DNA from: an uncultured Granulicella sp.
GTDB taxonomy: Bacteria; Acidobacteriota; Terriglobia; Terriglobales; Acidobacteriaceae
Reading direction: 5' to 3'
DNA length: 39,582 nucleotides
Assembly: GCA_903932155.1 (NCBI GenBank)
Contig: CAIZFH010000121.1
Coordinates: 1 to 39,582, forward strand
The position numbers were made by a program, and so were the translations under genes. Under the pieces are notes generated by a model. The model saw only the letters and a program-made list of their open reading frames with translations, had not been told where the DNA came from and ran no database searches. Of the stretch, positions 30,821 to 39,410 are shown piece after piece (the stretch's first letter is position 1; each line of letters starts with the position of its first letter).

Positions 30821-33385
30821 GTGACCGATCCAAAGCCGGGACAATCCATTAAGACCAGCATGTCGAGTACAACCAGCCATACAGATTCAGAGTCTGCAAA
30901 GCTGCCGGTTTCCGGGACGGCCGCGCTGACCGAGCTAGCACTCAATCTTCACTGGTCGTGGAACCACCGCGCGGATGAGATATGGGAGGCGCTGGACAGT
31001 TATCTATGGAAGACGACACAGAATCCGTGGGTCATCCTACAGACGGTCTCGCAGGAAAAGATCGACGCGCTGCTGGCGACTCCAAGGTTCCAACAGCGCG
31101 TCTCCGAGATGCTGCGCCACAAGCATGAGGCCTTTGCTTCGGACGCGTGGTTCCAGAAGAAGCACGCGGGTGCCGCGCTGTCTACGGCGGCTTACTTCAG
31201 CATGGAGTTCATGCTGACGGAGGCGCTGCCCATCTACTCCGGCGGACTGGGAAATGTGGCAGGCGACCAGATGAAGGCTGCCAGCGACCTGGGAGTCCCG
31301 GTGGTTGGTGTGGGGTTGCTGTGGGGGCAGGGATACTTTCGCCAGGATTTTGACGCGGATGGTCGGCAACGAGACCTGTATCCAGTGAACGATCCCGGCC
31401 AGTTGCCGATTCAGCCGCTTCGCCGTGGGGATGGAGAGTGGTTGCGGCTGCAGCTTCGGCTTCCCAGTGGCAAGATATGGCTGCGTTGCTGGCAAGTGTT
31501 TGTAGGACGAAGGAAGATGTACCTGCTGGATGCCAACGACTTTGCCAATACGGCTGCGCAGCGCGGCATTACCAGCGAGTTGTACGGCGGCGACTCGGAG
31601 ATGCGCCTGAAGCAGGAGATTGTGCTGGGCATCGGCGGCTGGCGGTTGCTGCGCGCGCTTGGGCTTGATCCCGAGGTCTGCCATCTGAATGAAGGGCATG
31701 CTGCCTTTGCCGTGCTGGAGCGGGCGCGCTGTTATATGGAAGACCATAAAGTTCCGTTCGAGGTTGCGCTCACCGTGACTCGTGCGGGAAACCTGTTTAC
31801 CACCCACACGGCCGTGCCTGCCGGGTTCGACCGCTTCGACCCGGAGCTCATCCGCAGGTATCTGAGCGACTATGCGAAGCAGGAACTCAGCATCTCTGTA
31901 GAGAGCTTGCTTTCCATGGGCAGGGCCAACGCGGGCGATGCGTCGGAGTCGTTCAATATGGCCTATCTTGCGCTGCACGGCAGCGGGCAGGTGAACGGCG
32001 TCAGCAAGCTGCACGGCGAGGTAAGCCGGCAGATCTTCGGGCCGCTGTTTCCGCGCTGGCCGAGCCCGGAGGTGCCGATCGGTTCGGTGACGAACGGGAT
32101 TCATGTACCGACGTGGGACTCTGCAGCAGCCGATGCGTTGTGGACGACGGTCTGCGGCCCGGAGCGTTGGCGCAGCGACCGGCCCATGGCGAACGACGTG
32201 CGCCAACTGACGGACACTGCGCTGTGGCATATGCGCACGGATGCGCGCAAGACGATGATCGCGCGCGTGCATGAACGCCACATGCGGCAGCTCTCGGCCG
32301 AGGGCGATCCACAACTGGATGCCACGGAGGTCTTCAAGGCTGAGACGCTAACGATTGGTTTTGCGCGGCGCTTTGCGACCTATAAGCGACCGGATTTTCT
32401 GCTGTACGATGCAGAGCGGCTGATTCGCCTACTCACTGATCCACGTCGGCCAGTACAGTTGGTGCTTGCAGGCAAGGCGCATCCCCAGGACATGCCGGGG
32501 CAGGAGTTGATAAAAAAATGGAACGACTTTATCAAGCGGCCCGAGGTGCGCGCGCATGTTGTGTTCCTGAGCGACTACGACATGCAGATGGCGCAGGAGT
32601 TGGTGCAGGGGATGGATCTGTGGATCAATACACCGCGCCGTCCGTGGGAGGCCTGCGGGACGAGCGGCATGAAGGTGCTGGCCAACGGCGGGCTGAACCT
32701 GTCGGAGCTTGACGGCTGGTGGGCAGAGGCCTACACGCCGGAGGTTGGCTGGGCCATTGGTGACGGCAAAGAGCATGGGGACGATTCGGCATGGGATGCA
32801 CTAGAGGCCGAAGCGATGTATACGCTGTTGGAGAATGAGGTGGTTCCGGAGTTCTATGAGCGGAGCGAGGAGGGCCTACCGGTGAAGTGGCTGCATCGCG
32901 TGCGCGAGAGCATGGCGGTACTGACTCAGGAGTTCTCGGCCAGCCGTGCGATCCGCGAATACACGGAGAACCACTATCTGCCCGCTGCTGCTGGATATAA
33001 ACTGCGCGCGGCAGATAACGGCAAAGTGGGGGCTGATTTATTGCAGTGGCAACAGGAGATGGAGCGGCATTGGTGTTCGGTCTGCTTTGGTGAGCTGAAG
33101 GTCGAGTCGCAGGATGGCCGTTCCCGATTCCAGGTGGAGGTCTTTCCCGGCGACGTGGCTGTGGACGATCTGCGAGTGGAACTTTACGCGGAGGTAGTTT
33201 CCGGGGGTGGGCCGGTTATCCAGGAGATGACCGCAGAGAAGGGGGAAGGGGGCGCGGGTGTGTTGCAATATGTGGCTGAAGTGGATGCGACGCGTCCCGC
33301 CAGCGACTACACCCCGCGCGTGCTGCCGCGCCGCCTGCCAGGGTTGCTGCCGCTAGAATCGACCCAGATTCTCTGGAGGAGTTAA
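30821..33385 (+). CDS. glgP: Alpha-glucan (glycogen/starch) phosphorylase
   Basis: This enzyme releases glucose-1-phosphate from glycogen by phosphorolysis with PLP. GTG at 30821 is fixed by AGGAG 5 bases upstream; the ATG 2 bases earlier is followed at once by TGA. The 854-residue product has the N-terminal DUF3417-type region (about 30-130, ALNLHWSWNHRADEIWEAL), YFSMEFMLTEALPIYSGGLGNVAGDQMKAASDLGVPVVGVGLLW, HLNEGHAAFAVLER, TIGFARRFATYKRPDFLL and the PLP-binding segment CGTSGMKVLANGGLNLSELDGWW with Lys618. This is the GlgP branch common in Acidobacteriota, Actinobacteria and thermophiles, not the classical MalP branch. It balances glgC at 9475-10734. Confidence 0.94.
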   Translation: MTDPKPGQSIKTSMSSTTSHTDSESAKLPVSGTAALTELALNLHWSWNHRADEIWEALDSYLWKTTQNPWVILQTVSQEKIDALLATPRFQQRVSEMLRHKHEAFASDAWFQKKHAGAALSTAAYFSMEFMLTEALPIYSGGLGNVAGDQMKAASDLGVPVVGVGLLWGQGYFRQDFDADGRQRDLYPVNDPGQLPIQPLRRGDGEWLRLQLRLPSGKIWLRCWQVFVGRRKMYLLDANDFANTAAQRGITSELYGGDSEMRLKQEIVLGIGGWRLLRALGLDPEVCHLNEGHAAFAVLERARCYMEDHKVPFEVALTVTRAGNLFTTHTAVPAGFDRFDPELIRRYLSDYAKQELSISVESLLSMGRANAGDASESFNMAYLALHGSGQVNGVSKLHGEVSRQIFGPLFPRWPSPEVPIGSVTNGIHVPTWDSAAADALWTTVCGPERWRSDRPMANDVRQLTDTALWHMRTDARKTMIARVHERHMRQLSAEGDPQLDATEVFKAETLTIGFARRFATYKRPDFLLYDAERLIRLLTDPRRPVQLVLAGKAHPQDMPGQELIKKWNDFIKRPEVRAHVVFLSDYDMQMAQELVQGMDLWINTPRRPWEACGTSGMKVLANGGLNLSELDGWWAEAYTPEVGWAIGDGKEHGDDSAWDALEAEAMYTLLENEVVPEFYERSEEGLPVKWLHRVRESMAVLTQEFSASRAIREYTENHYLPAAAGYKLRAADNGKVGADLLQWQQEMERHWCSVCFGELKVESQDGRSRFQVEVFPGDVAVDDLRVELYAEVVSGGGPVIQEMTAEKGEGGAGVLQYVAEVDATRPASDYTPRVLPRRLPGLLPLESTQILWRS

Positions 33386-33469
33386 TCCGTTTCAGGTCAT
33401 TCGGTATTGTGGCGTGCTATATCGGCCTCCGCATCCTATATATCGCAATCCTTCGCAATCCAAACGCGT

Positions 33470-33475
33470 TATGCT
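33470..33475 (+). promoter_or_regulatory. -10 hexamer TATGCT for a probable leaderless ctaB transcript
   Basis: TATGCT lies exactly 6 bases before the GTG at 33482, the spacing seen for five other genes in the window. No ribosome site is present, so it helps to choose this start. Confidence 0.45.
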
Positions 33476-33481
33476 GAACGT

Positions 33482-34486
33482 GTGGGCGTAATCGCAACCT
33501 CGGAGAACCGAATCCAACCGCTCGCGGTTGCCGCCGCATCGCCGCCTCCAGGCCTGCTCGCAGACTATGCGACGCTGTTCAAGGTGCGCGTCACCGCCAT
33601 GGTGCTGATTACGTCGGCGGCCGGTTTCTACCTGGGCAGCCTACGCTCCGGCATCAGCCCCATCAACATGGAAATGGTTAAGGCATTGGCCGGCATCGCG
33701 GTGGTCACCTGCGGAGCCAGCGCACTGAACCAGGTGCTGGAACGCAAGACGGACCGGCTGATGCTGCGGACGCTCCACCGGCCGATGGCGACAGGCCGCA
33801 TCGGACTTGCACACGGACTCATCGTCGGATTCCTGGCCGTCTTCCTCGGCTCGCTCTACCTGGCCCACGCCACCAACCTGCTGACCGGCACGCTGACACT
33901 GCTGACCGCGGTCGGCTATGTGGCCATCTACACGCCGCTGAAGCAGGTGACCACCATGAACACCTTTATCGGCGCGTTTCCCGGAGCGATGCCTCCTCTG
34001 ATCGGATGGACCGCCGCGCGCGGACTTATTGAGTGGCCGGGCGTCGCGCTGTTTGCCATTCTTTTCGTCTGGCAGTTTCCCCATTTCATGGCCATCGGCT
34101 GGATGTATCGCGAGGACTACGCGCGCGCCGGAATACGAATTACGCCTACGCTGAAGAACACGCGCTACGCCGTCCGATCTACCGTGGTGCAGGCGCTCGT
34201 CTATGCCGCGGTGATGATACCGGTGAGCCTGTGGCCCTTTGTGCAGGGGACTACGGGCGTCTCCTATGCGGTTGCTGCGGCAGTTTTGTCGCTGGGCTAT
34301 CTGGGATGTACCATCCGCTTTGCGCGGATCGGATTTGGAGCAGCAGGACGCAGCCCGAACCTGAATGATGCGGACGCGCCGTCGCACCGCCAACCAGCGC
34401 GCGACCTGCTGCACGCATCGATCATTTACCTGCCGCTGCTGCTGGCCGCCATGATGCTGGATGCCCGTGGACGGCTATTGTTCTAA
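33482..34486 (+). CDS. ctaB: Protoheme IX farnesyltransferase (heme O synthase) CtaB/CyoE
   Basis: This integral membrane prenyltransferase attaches a farnesyl group to heme B to give heme O for heme-copper oxidases. The UbiA-type motif is clear: ALNQVLERKTDRLMLRTLHRPMATGRI, with its two Asp and the RTxxRP element, and the second site WMYREDYARAGIRITP. About nine helices span 334 residues. The start is uncertain: TTG at 33407 opens the frame but lacks a ribosome site, and GTG at 33482 fits a leaderless promoter. The following DUF420 gene, an oxidase assembly factor, points to a terminal oxidase biogenesis unit; ctaA and oxidase subunits are not in the window. Confidence 0.93.
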   Translation: MGVIATSENRIQPLAVAAASPPPGLLADYATLFKVRVTAMVLITSAAGFYLGSLRSGISPINMEMVKALAGIAVVTCGASALNQVLERKTDRLMLRTLHRPMATGRIGLAHGLIVGFLAVFLGSLYLAHATNLLTGTLTLLTAVGYVAIYTPLKQVTTMNTFIGAFPGAMPPLIGWTAARGLIEWPGVALFAILFVWQFPHFMAIGWMYREDYARAGIRITPTLKNTRYAVRSTVVQALVYAAVMIPVSLWPFVQGTTGVSYAVAAAVLSLGYLGCTIRFARIGFGAAGRSPNLNDADAPSHRQPARDLLHASIIYLPLLLAAMMLDARGRLLF

Positions 34487-34508
34487 ACTCAGCAGTGAGA
34501 ACGAATCC

Positions 34509-35060
34509 ATGCCTGCTCCCCACAAACACGCCCACCTCCGCACACCGCCCGGCGTCATCCTCGGGATACTCGGCGTTTCGGCCGCAGCCAGCGCGCTGAT
34601 CTGCTGGCTGGTCTACTACCATGCGCCCACCGACGTGGCGGGCACGCAACTGCGCTCGCTGCCGCTGGTGAACGCCGTGCTGAACGGGCTGGCCACCGTC
34701 GCGCTACTCACCGGCTTCGAGGAGATTCGCAAGCGACGCGTCCTGCAACACCGCGCCGCGATGTCCTTCGCCTTTATCTTCTCGTCGATCTTCCTGGTCT
34801 CGTACCTTGTGAACTTCACGCTGCACGGCGAGACGCACTTCAACCGCTTCAACCCCTGGTGGCCGTTCTACTGGAAGCTGCTGGCCTCGCACATCGTGCT
34901 GTCGACGGTGGCGCTACCGATGATCCTGATCACCTTCTTCCTCTCGCTCACCGGGCGCTTTCACGCACACAAGCGACTTGCGCGCTGGACGTTTCCCATC
35001 TGGCTGTACGTCTCGGTCACAGGCGTCATCGTTTACCTGATGCAGGCCGCCTGCCACTGA
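34509..35060 (+). CDS. DUF420 membrane protein, CtaM-like oxidase assembly factor
   Basis: A 183-residue membrane protein of the DUF420 family; a member in Staphylococcus (CtaM) is needed for maturation of a heme-copper oxidase. About five helices are seen, with conserved-looking His-bearing loops: LHGETHFNRFNPWWPFYWKLLASHIVLS and GRFHAHKRLARWTFPIWLYVSVTGVIVYLM. ATG at 34509 starts 22 bases after ctaB; the ribosome site is weak. Pairing with ctaB is common and supports the call. Confidence 0.88.
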   Translation: MPAPHKHAHLRTPPGVILGILGVSAAASALICWLVYYHAPTDVAGTQLRSLPLVNAVLNGLATVALLTGFEEIRKRRVLQHRAAMSFAFIFSSIFLVSYLVNFTLHGETHFNRFNPWWPFYWKLLASHIVLSTVALPMILITFFLSLTGRFHAHKRLARWTFPIWLYVSVTGVIVYLMQAACH

Positions 35061-35103
35061 CGCATCTGTCTTTGCCCTTGAGGTTGTCTGTGTCTTTACT
35101 AAC

Positions 35104-35131
35104 AACTCACAACTAGCAACTAACAACTGCC
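35104..35131. repeat. Four tandem 7-nt units (AACTNNC)
   Basis: The units are AACTCAC, AACTAGC, AACTAAC and AACTGCC, directly before the ATG of the next gene (35135). They resemble the other short-unit repeats in this window in word content. Confidence 0.7.
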
Positions 35132-35134
35132 TTC

Positions 35135-35359
35135 ATGCAACGAGACACCCGCCAACTCCTCCGTGCCGGCCTCGCAATCTTCCTATCGGGAGCGGTGGCG
35201 GCGGTGTTTGCGCTTACCGTCGGCGGCGGCATCAGCCGCCAGGGTCCGCACAGCAACTCGGGCTGGCTGGCGCTGATGATCGCCATGGGCTGCCTGCCGC
35301 TGGGTACGCTGACCCTAGTGCTGGCGTTGGCCAAGCTGGTTGGGAAGAAAAGAAAATAG
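35135..35359 (+). CDS. Small two-helix membrane protein, 74 aa
   Basis: An unrecognised small membrane protein with two predicted helices, LLRAGLAIFLSGAVAAVFALTVGG and WLALMIAMGCLPLGTLTLVLALAKLV, and a basic C-terminus (GKKRK), so both ends are probably cytoplasmic. It follows the DUF420 gene by 74 bases, with a tandem repeat between. Its TAG stop (35357-35359) overlaps the first unit of the next repeat block. Coding is supported by composition and the two regular helices; function unknown. Confidence 0.6.
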   Translation: MQRDTRQLLRAGLAIFLSGAVAAVFALTVGGGISRQGPHSNSGWLALMIAMGCLPLGTLTLVLALAKLVGKKRK

Positions 35360-35389
35360 CGAGTCAGCGAGTTAGCAAGTCAGCGAATG
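35358..35389. repeat. Four tandem 8-nt units (AGCRAGTY), left arm of an inverted pair
   Basis: The units are AGCGAGTC, AGCGAGTT, AGCAAGTC and AGCGAATG. They are the reverse complement of the block at 35433-35472 with only C/T and A/G differences, so a long imperfect hairpin could form across about 40 bases of loop. Confidence 0.8.
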
Positions 35390-35432
35390 AACGGCCCCAC
35401 CGGAGGCTGTCGCGCTGATTTACAGGCCTGCC

Positions 35433-35472
35433 AACTCGCTAACTTGCTGACTCGCTAACTTGCTATCTCGCC
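35433..35472. repeat. Five tandem 8-nt units (RACTYGCT), right arm of an inverted pair
   Basis: The units are AACTCGCT, AACTTGCT, GACTCGCT, AACTTGCT and a degenerate ATCTCGCC. The block lies 53 bases before the ssb start and inversely repeats 35358-35389. Confidence 0.8.
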
Positions 35473-35524
35473 GATCTGCTATTCTCATCCTTCGCAGACA
35501 CAGCACCATCTGGAGCGTAGAACC

Positions 35525-35983
35525 ATGGCAAAAGGCGTCAACAAAGTATTTCTTCTCGGCAATGTAGGCAAAGACCCGGAATTCAAAGTCACGCAGGGCG
35601 GGATGCAGATCGCTACGTTTGGCCTAGCCACCGCCGAACGCACCAAGGGCCAGGACGGCAACTGGACCGACAAGACCGAATGGCACAACCTGGTCTGCTT
35701 CCAGCGCACGGCGGAGATTGTCCGTGACTACGTCAAGAAGGGCACTCAGCTCTTCATCGAAGGCCGTATCACCAACCGCTCGTGGGACGACAAGGAGACC
35801 GGCGCGAAGAAGTACCGCACGGAGATCCTGGTCAACGAGCTGACCCTGCTCGGCAAGCCCGGCGGCGGCGAAGGCGGCGGCAGCTATGCGAAGTCGAACA
35901 CCGCTCCTTACTCGGCCACATCGCCAGCGGCCGCGCCCGACTACGCCGACCAGGGCATCACGGACGACGACATTCCGTTCTAG
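35525..35983 (+). CDS. ssb: Single-stranded DNA-binding protein SSB
   Basis: SSB coats single-stranded DNA as a tetramer in replication, recombination and repair. The 152-residue protein has the OB-fold of residues about 1-110 (VNKVFLLGNVGKDPEFKVT, TEWHNLVCFQRTAEIVRDYVKKGTQLFIEGRITNRSW), a Gly/Ser/Pro/Ala-rich linker, and the acidic tip DDDIPF that recruits partner proteins. GGAG lies 9 bases before the ATG. Its stop overlaps the stop of the convergent CPBP gene in a shared CTAG (35980-35983). Confidence 0.96.
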   Translation: MAKGVNKVFLLGNVGKDPEFKVTQGGMQIATFGLATAERTKGQDGNWTDKTEWHNLVCFQRTAEIVRDYVKKGTQLFIEGRITNRSWDDKETGAKKYRTEILVNELTLLGKPGGGEGGGSYAKSNTAPYSATSPAAAPDYADQGITDDDIPF

Positions 35984-36783
35984 GCTCTGAGCGACGTCCG
36001 ACGGTACAACCAGAAAGCCATAGTTGCAACGGCAAACACAACAACGTATGCGGTCATTGCAGCATGGTCAGCCTGCGCCGTGGGGCCGCCCGCAAGCACT
36101 GGCTTCCAAAGGCCTGGCATCTCCTTGTCGCCGACGATCCACTGACCGAAGTTCCAGGCGGCATGCAGGCCGATGGGCAGGGCAAGTCCTCGCGTTGCCA
36201 GTGCCGCCATGCCAAACAGCAGCGATCCGACAAACGCACCGAAGAGCGCATTCGTCCAACTGTAGCCTCCGGCGCGATGCTCCAGTGCGAAGACTGTCGC
36301 GACCATTAGCTGTGCGGTCCAGAGTCCGAACGCTCGATCCAGACGGCGAAGCGGATAACCGCGAAAAGCCAGTTCCTCCCGGCACGCCAGCAACAGGTAC
36401 GCAGCCAGTGCGGAGATGATGGAGGTATACCCGGTAACGTCTGACCTGAGCCAGCGAACATGTTCCGCCAGCGTAAATAGTCCTGACTGGGCCGCGATCA
36501 GAAGCAGCCCTATCCCGAAACCCAGCAGCATGCGTCCAATGCTGGGGCGCTGCGGGGATGCTCCAATGTCCGCCAACCGGATGCCGTCCCAGCGCACAAA
36601 TAGCAACGTCAGGGCCAGGGTTGCGAGGCTAGCCTCCAGGCCCACGACTGTCTGCGACCATTGCAGGCCAAGCCGAGGCGAGTGAGGCGAGACGATCATC
36701 AGGATCAGGGCACATCCGAGTAGAAAGAGGAGGACGTGGACAAGAGACTTCCACGTTGACGGTGCATATTGGTTCGAATTCAA
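35980..36783 (-). CDS. CPBP-family intramembrane metalloprotease
   Basis: A 267-residue membrane protein of the CPBP (CAAX protease and bacteriocin-processing) family. The signature motifs are in place: EELAFRGYPL (the EExxxR motif), FALEHR (His) and the C-terminal GLHAAWNFGQW (HxxxN). About seven to eight helices are seen. TTG at 36783 is chosen because GGAG lies 8 bases before it; ATG at 36831 would add 16 residues with codons unlike the rest of the gene. The substrate is unknown; family members act on prenylated proteins, bacteriocins or anti-sigma factors. It converges on ssb. Confidence 0.85.
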   Translation of the reverse strand: MNSNQYAPSTWKSLVHVLLFLLGCALILMIVSPHSPRLGLQWSQTVVGLEASLATLALTLLFVRWDGIRLADIGASPQRPSIGRMLLGFGIGLLLIAAQSGLFTLAEHVRWLRSDVTGYTSIISALAAYLLLACREELAFRGYPLRRLDRAFGLWTAQLMVATVFALEHRAGGYSWTNALFGAFVGSLLFGMAALATRGLALPIGLHAAWNFGQWIVGDKEMPGLWKPVLAGGPTAQADHAAMTAYVVVFAVATMAFWLYRRTSLRA

Positions 36784-36853
36784 TTGAGCATCTCCGTGCG
36801 AGTTAATAGAAGTGAGTACGACAACCGGCATGGAAGTTCAGTCGGCACCCCGC

Positions 36854-38035
36854 CTACTTCACCGCCGCAACAAATCGCGGGCTGAAGGGATACGGCACAC
36901 TGACCGGCGCGCCCGCTGCCGTCAGCATTCCAGTCTTTTTGTCGATGCGGAAGACCTGCGCGTTGTTGCTGCCGTGGTTAGTCACCACCATCCACTCACC
37001 CGTGGGATCGATGTCGAAGTTGCGTGGCGTGTGACCACCCGTGCCTATGTGCTGGATTGGGGTCAACTGGCCACTCCTGGCATCGACCGCGAAGACTGCC
37101 ATATCGCCATCGCCGACGTCGTACCGGTTGGCCGCGTAGATAAACCGGCCATCCGCGCTCACCCGCATCTCCGAGGCAGCGCTGGTTCCGTGGAACTCAG
37201 GCGCAAGGATCGACACCACCTGCTGCTGGATCAATGATCCTGTTGCTGTGTCCCAGTGGAAGAAGACGATGCGGCTGCCCATCTCGGTGTTGAGGTAGAC
37301 CCACTTGCCATTGGGATGGAAGATCACATGACGCGCACCCCAGCCCGGCGAGACGCTCGCAAACTCCGGGTCGTTTGGCGTCAGCGAGCCATCCTTCGCG
37401 TTGAACTTATAGACGAAGAGCTTGTCCAAGCCGAGGTCCGCCGTCAACACGAAACGGTTGGCCGGGTCCACAATGATGGAGTGCGCGTAGGCGTGCGTCT
37501 GGCGCTTCGGATCGACGCCTGACCCTGTGTGCTGAATGAACGCTGTCCGCTCGCCGATGCTGCCGTCCGGCTTCAGCGCCCACGCTGCAATGTTTCCGCC
37601 CTGATAGTTCGCCACAAAGACGACCTTGCCTGGCTTGTCCAGGCTGATGTAACTAGGGTCGCCGCCGCCGCTAGGGACCTGGTTCAGCAGGATCAGGCTG
37701 CGGCCCTGGTCCGCGACCGCATAGGCGCTGATGAAGCCGGTTGAATTGCAGGTGTAGAGGCGTTTACCGCCATCAGCCAGGATGAAGTACGCCGGCCCCG
37801 CAGACTCAGCCACAAACTCCGGCTTGCCTAGCGTGCCCGTCCTGGAATCGAAGCTGGAGATGGAGAATCCCTTGCCTGGGCCTGAGACGTGCGTGCCGAA
37901 GAGCACCTTCAAATCCTGCGCGACCATCACCTTTGCCGCCAATCCAAGGCAAAGGATTGCCAAAGCGCAGCGCATTCCGCGACCAGATTGCCGTCGCACA
38001 CTGCGGAGAGCAACCGAGAGTTTTTCTCGAAGCAT
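36854..38035 (-). CDS. Exported lactonase-family seven-bladed beta-propeller (6-phosphogluconolactonase-like)
   Basis: A 393-residue protein of the lactonase (Pgl/YbhE) family. ATG at 38035 has GGAGG 6 bases before it. Residues about 21-40 (ALAILCLGLAAKVMVAQ) look like a signal peptide core, so the protein is probably periplasmic, unlike cytoplasmic 6-phosphogluconolactonase, and may act on other lactones or serve another function. Propeller blades repeat, for example GDPSYISLDKPGKVVFVANYQGGNIAAW, HSIIVDPANRFVLTADLGLDKLFVYKF, RHVIFHPNGKWVYLNTEMGSRIVFF and EMRVSADGRFIYAANRYDVG. Confidence 0.88.
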   Translation of the reverse strand: MLREKLSVALRSVRRQSGRGMRCALAILCLGLAAKVMVAQDLKVLFGTHVSGPGKGFSISSFDSRTGTLGKPEFVAESAGPAYFILADGGKRLYTCNSTGFISAYAVADQGRSLILLNQVPSGGGDPSYISLDKPGKVVFVANYQGGNIAAWALKPDGSIGERTAFIQHTGSGVDPKRQTHAYAHSIIVDPANRFVLTADLGLDKLFVYKFNAKDGSLTPNDPEFASVSPGWGARHVIFHPNGKWVYLNTEMGSRIVFFHWDTATGSLIQQQVVSILAPEFHGTSAASEMRVSADGRFIYAANRYDVGDGDMAVFAVDARSGQLTPIQHIGTGGHTPRNFDIDPTGEWMVVTNHGSNNAQVFRIDKKTGMLTAAGAPVSVPYPFSPRFVAAVK

Positions 38036-38161
38036 TGTGACCCTCCAAACCCCGAATTTCATTTGCCAGAGAATCATACCGGCTCAACGCTACAGCTGCC
38101 GATTTCTTCATTCATCGCGATCCTCCAGTATGAGCGGGAGCCCGTTGCTCGTGAGAACCGC

Positions 38162-38167
38162 TACACT
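38162..38167 (+). promoter_or_regulatory. -10 hexamer TACACT for a probable leaderless cyaY transcript
   Basis: TACACT lies exactly 6 bases before the ATG at 38174; no ribosome site is visible. It decides the start over the long upstream open frame, which overlaps the lactonase gene on the other strand. Confidence 0.55.
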
Positions 38168-38173
38168 AGACCC

Positions 38174-38512
38174 ATGCTGGATGAAGCCACCTTCCGCAAT
38201 GAATGCGACCGCGCCCTCGAGTCGCTGAAGCAGGCGTTGATCGCCGCCGAGGACGACAGTGCCGGCTTCGAGTTTGAAGACAACAACGGCGTGATGAACA
38301 TTATGTTCGAGGATGGGTCTAGCAAGTTCGTGGTGACGCCCAACACGCCCGTCCGCCAGATATGGATCTCCGCGCAGACCACCAGCTTCAAGCTGGATTG
38401 GGACGAGGCCGCGGGCGCGTTTGTGTTTCCCAAGACCGGCGAGGCCCTGATGCAGCTCATCCAACGCCTGCTGCGCGAGCATCTCAACGATCCATCAATC
38501 ACGCTGGGCTGA
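38174..38512 (+). CDS. cyaY: Frataxin-like iron-sulfur assembly protein CyaY
   Basis: A 112-residue protein with the frataxin pattern: an acidic first helix (ECDRALESLKQALIAAEDDS), then strands NNGVMNIMFEDGSSKFVVTPNTPVRQIWIS, SFKLDWDEAAGAFVFPKTGEALMQLIQRLL. The order DG-x-NI-x-FEDG, P-x-RQIW and the C-terminal helix agree with E. coli CyaY. Frataxins bind Fe(II) and modulate cysteine desulfurase-scaffold complexes. The Fe-S and heme load of the cytochrome island could make such a helper useful, but the gene is about 7 kb away from it and apparently monocistronic. Confidence 0.8.
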   Translation: MLDEATFRNECDRALESLKQALIAAEDDSAGFEFEDNNGVMNIMFEDGSSKFVVTPNTPVRQIWISAQTTSFKLDWDEAAGAFVFPKTGEALMQLIQRLLREHLNDPSITLG

Positions 38513-38593
38513 AGCGGTATAGACTGCTTTCAATCGCGCATCTTGAAGTGCATCGACCTGGGGGCGCAAACGGGGGGAAGGACTAGAACGACC

Positions 38594-39388
38594 ATGCAGC
38601 AGACGCTCTCCGTTGCCATCATCACCAAAAACGAAGAGGCAAATCTGGCGCGCACGCTGGTTAGCGTACAGTTTGCGGACCAGATTGTGGTGCTGGACTC
38701 CGGCTCTACCGACCGGACCGTGGAGATTGCACGTGCCGCGAAGGCCGAGGTATTCGAGGAACCGTGGGGGGGATTTGCCACGGCTAAGAACTCCGCCATT
38801 GCAAAATGCACCGGCGCGTGGGTGCTCTCGCTGGATGCTGACGAGGAGCTGACCCCGGAGCTACAGACGGATATCCGGACGCTGCTGCACTCGGACCCTC
38901 CAGTGGACGCGTACTTCATCCGCCGGCGCAATCTGTTCCTGGGCCGCTGGATTAAGCACGGCGGCTTCTATCCGGACCCGAAGCTGCGCCTCTTTCGCCG
39001 CGCGACGGCCAGATTTGCAACGACGCTGCAATTTGAGGAGCGCCCTGTACACGAGACCATCGCCTTCGACGGCAAGACTGCCACGCTGAACCATGACCTG
39101 ATCCACCATGCCTATCCAACGCTGGAGAACTACCTGGAGCACATGGACCGCTACAGTACGCTGGGGAGCGAAGTGCTGGTGAACAAGGGCAATGTGAGCC
39201 GTTCGTGGCTGGCGTTTGTCTGCAATGTGCTGTTGATTCCTAAGCTGACCTTTGTGTGGAACTACTTCTTCCGGCTCGGCTTTCTGGATGGACGCGAGGG
39301 GCTGCTGCTGCACCTGTACCAGGCGGCCTACACCAGCTGGAAGTACGCCAAGGCGTGGCAGACTGCGCGCATGACAAACAAATCCTGA
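38594..39388 (+). CDS. Family 2 glycosyltransferase (WaaE/KdtX-like)
   Basis: A 264-residue GT2 enzyme, probably transferring a hexose to the LPS core. The GT-A fold signs are VAIITKNEEANLARTL (residues 7-22), VLDSGSTDRTVEIA (34-47), the metal-binding DAD (81-83) in LSLDADEEL, and the RRRNLFLGRWIKHGGFYPDPKLRLFRR block typical of the lipopolysaccharide core glucosyltransferase subgroup. ATG at 38594 is chosen; the upstream frame is short and unlike the family. A C-terminal hydrophobic patch (WLAFVCNVLLIPKLTFVWNYFF) may bind the membrane. Confidence 0.9.
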   Translation: MQQTLSVAIITKNEEANLARTLVSVQFADQIVVLDSGSTDRTVEIARAAKAEVFEEPWGGFATAKNSAIAKCTGAWVLSLDADEELTPELQTDIRTLLHSDPPVDAYFIRRRNLFLGRWIKHGGFYPDPKLRLFRRATARFATTLQFEERPVHETIAFDGKTATLNHDLIHHAYPTLENYLEHMDRYSTLGSEVLVNKGNVSRSWLAFVCNVLLIPKLTFVWNYFFRLGFLDGREGLLLHLYQAAYTSWKYAKAWQTARMTNKS

Positions 39389-39410
39389 ATCCGCGATCCT
39401 CTAGCGAATT

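Noticed and set aside
35358-35472. CRISPR-like look of the repeat blocks before ssb
   Set aside because: The units are 8 nt, contiguous and without spacers, and the two blocks are inverted copies; no cas gene is present.
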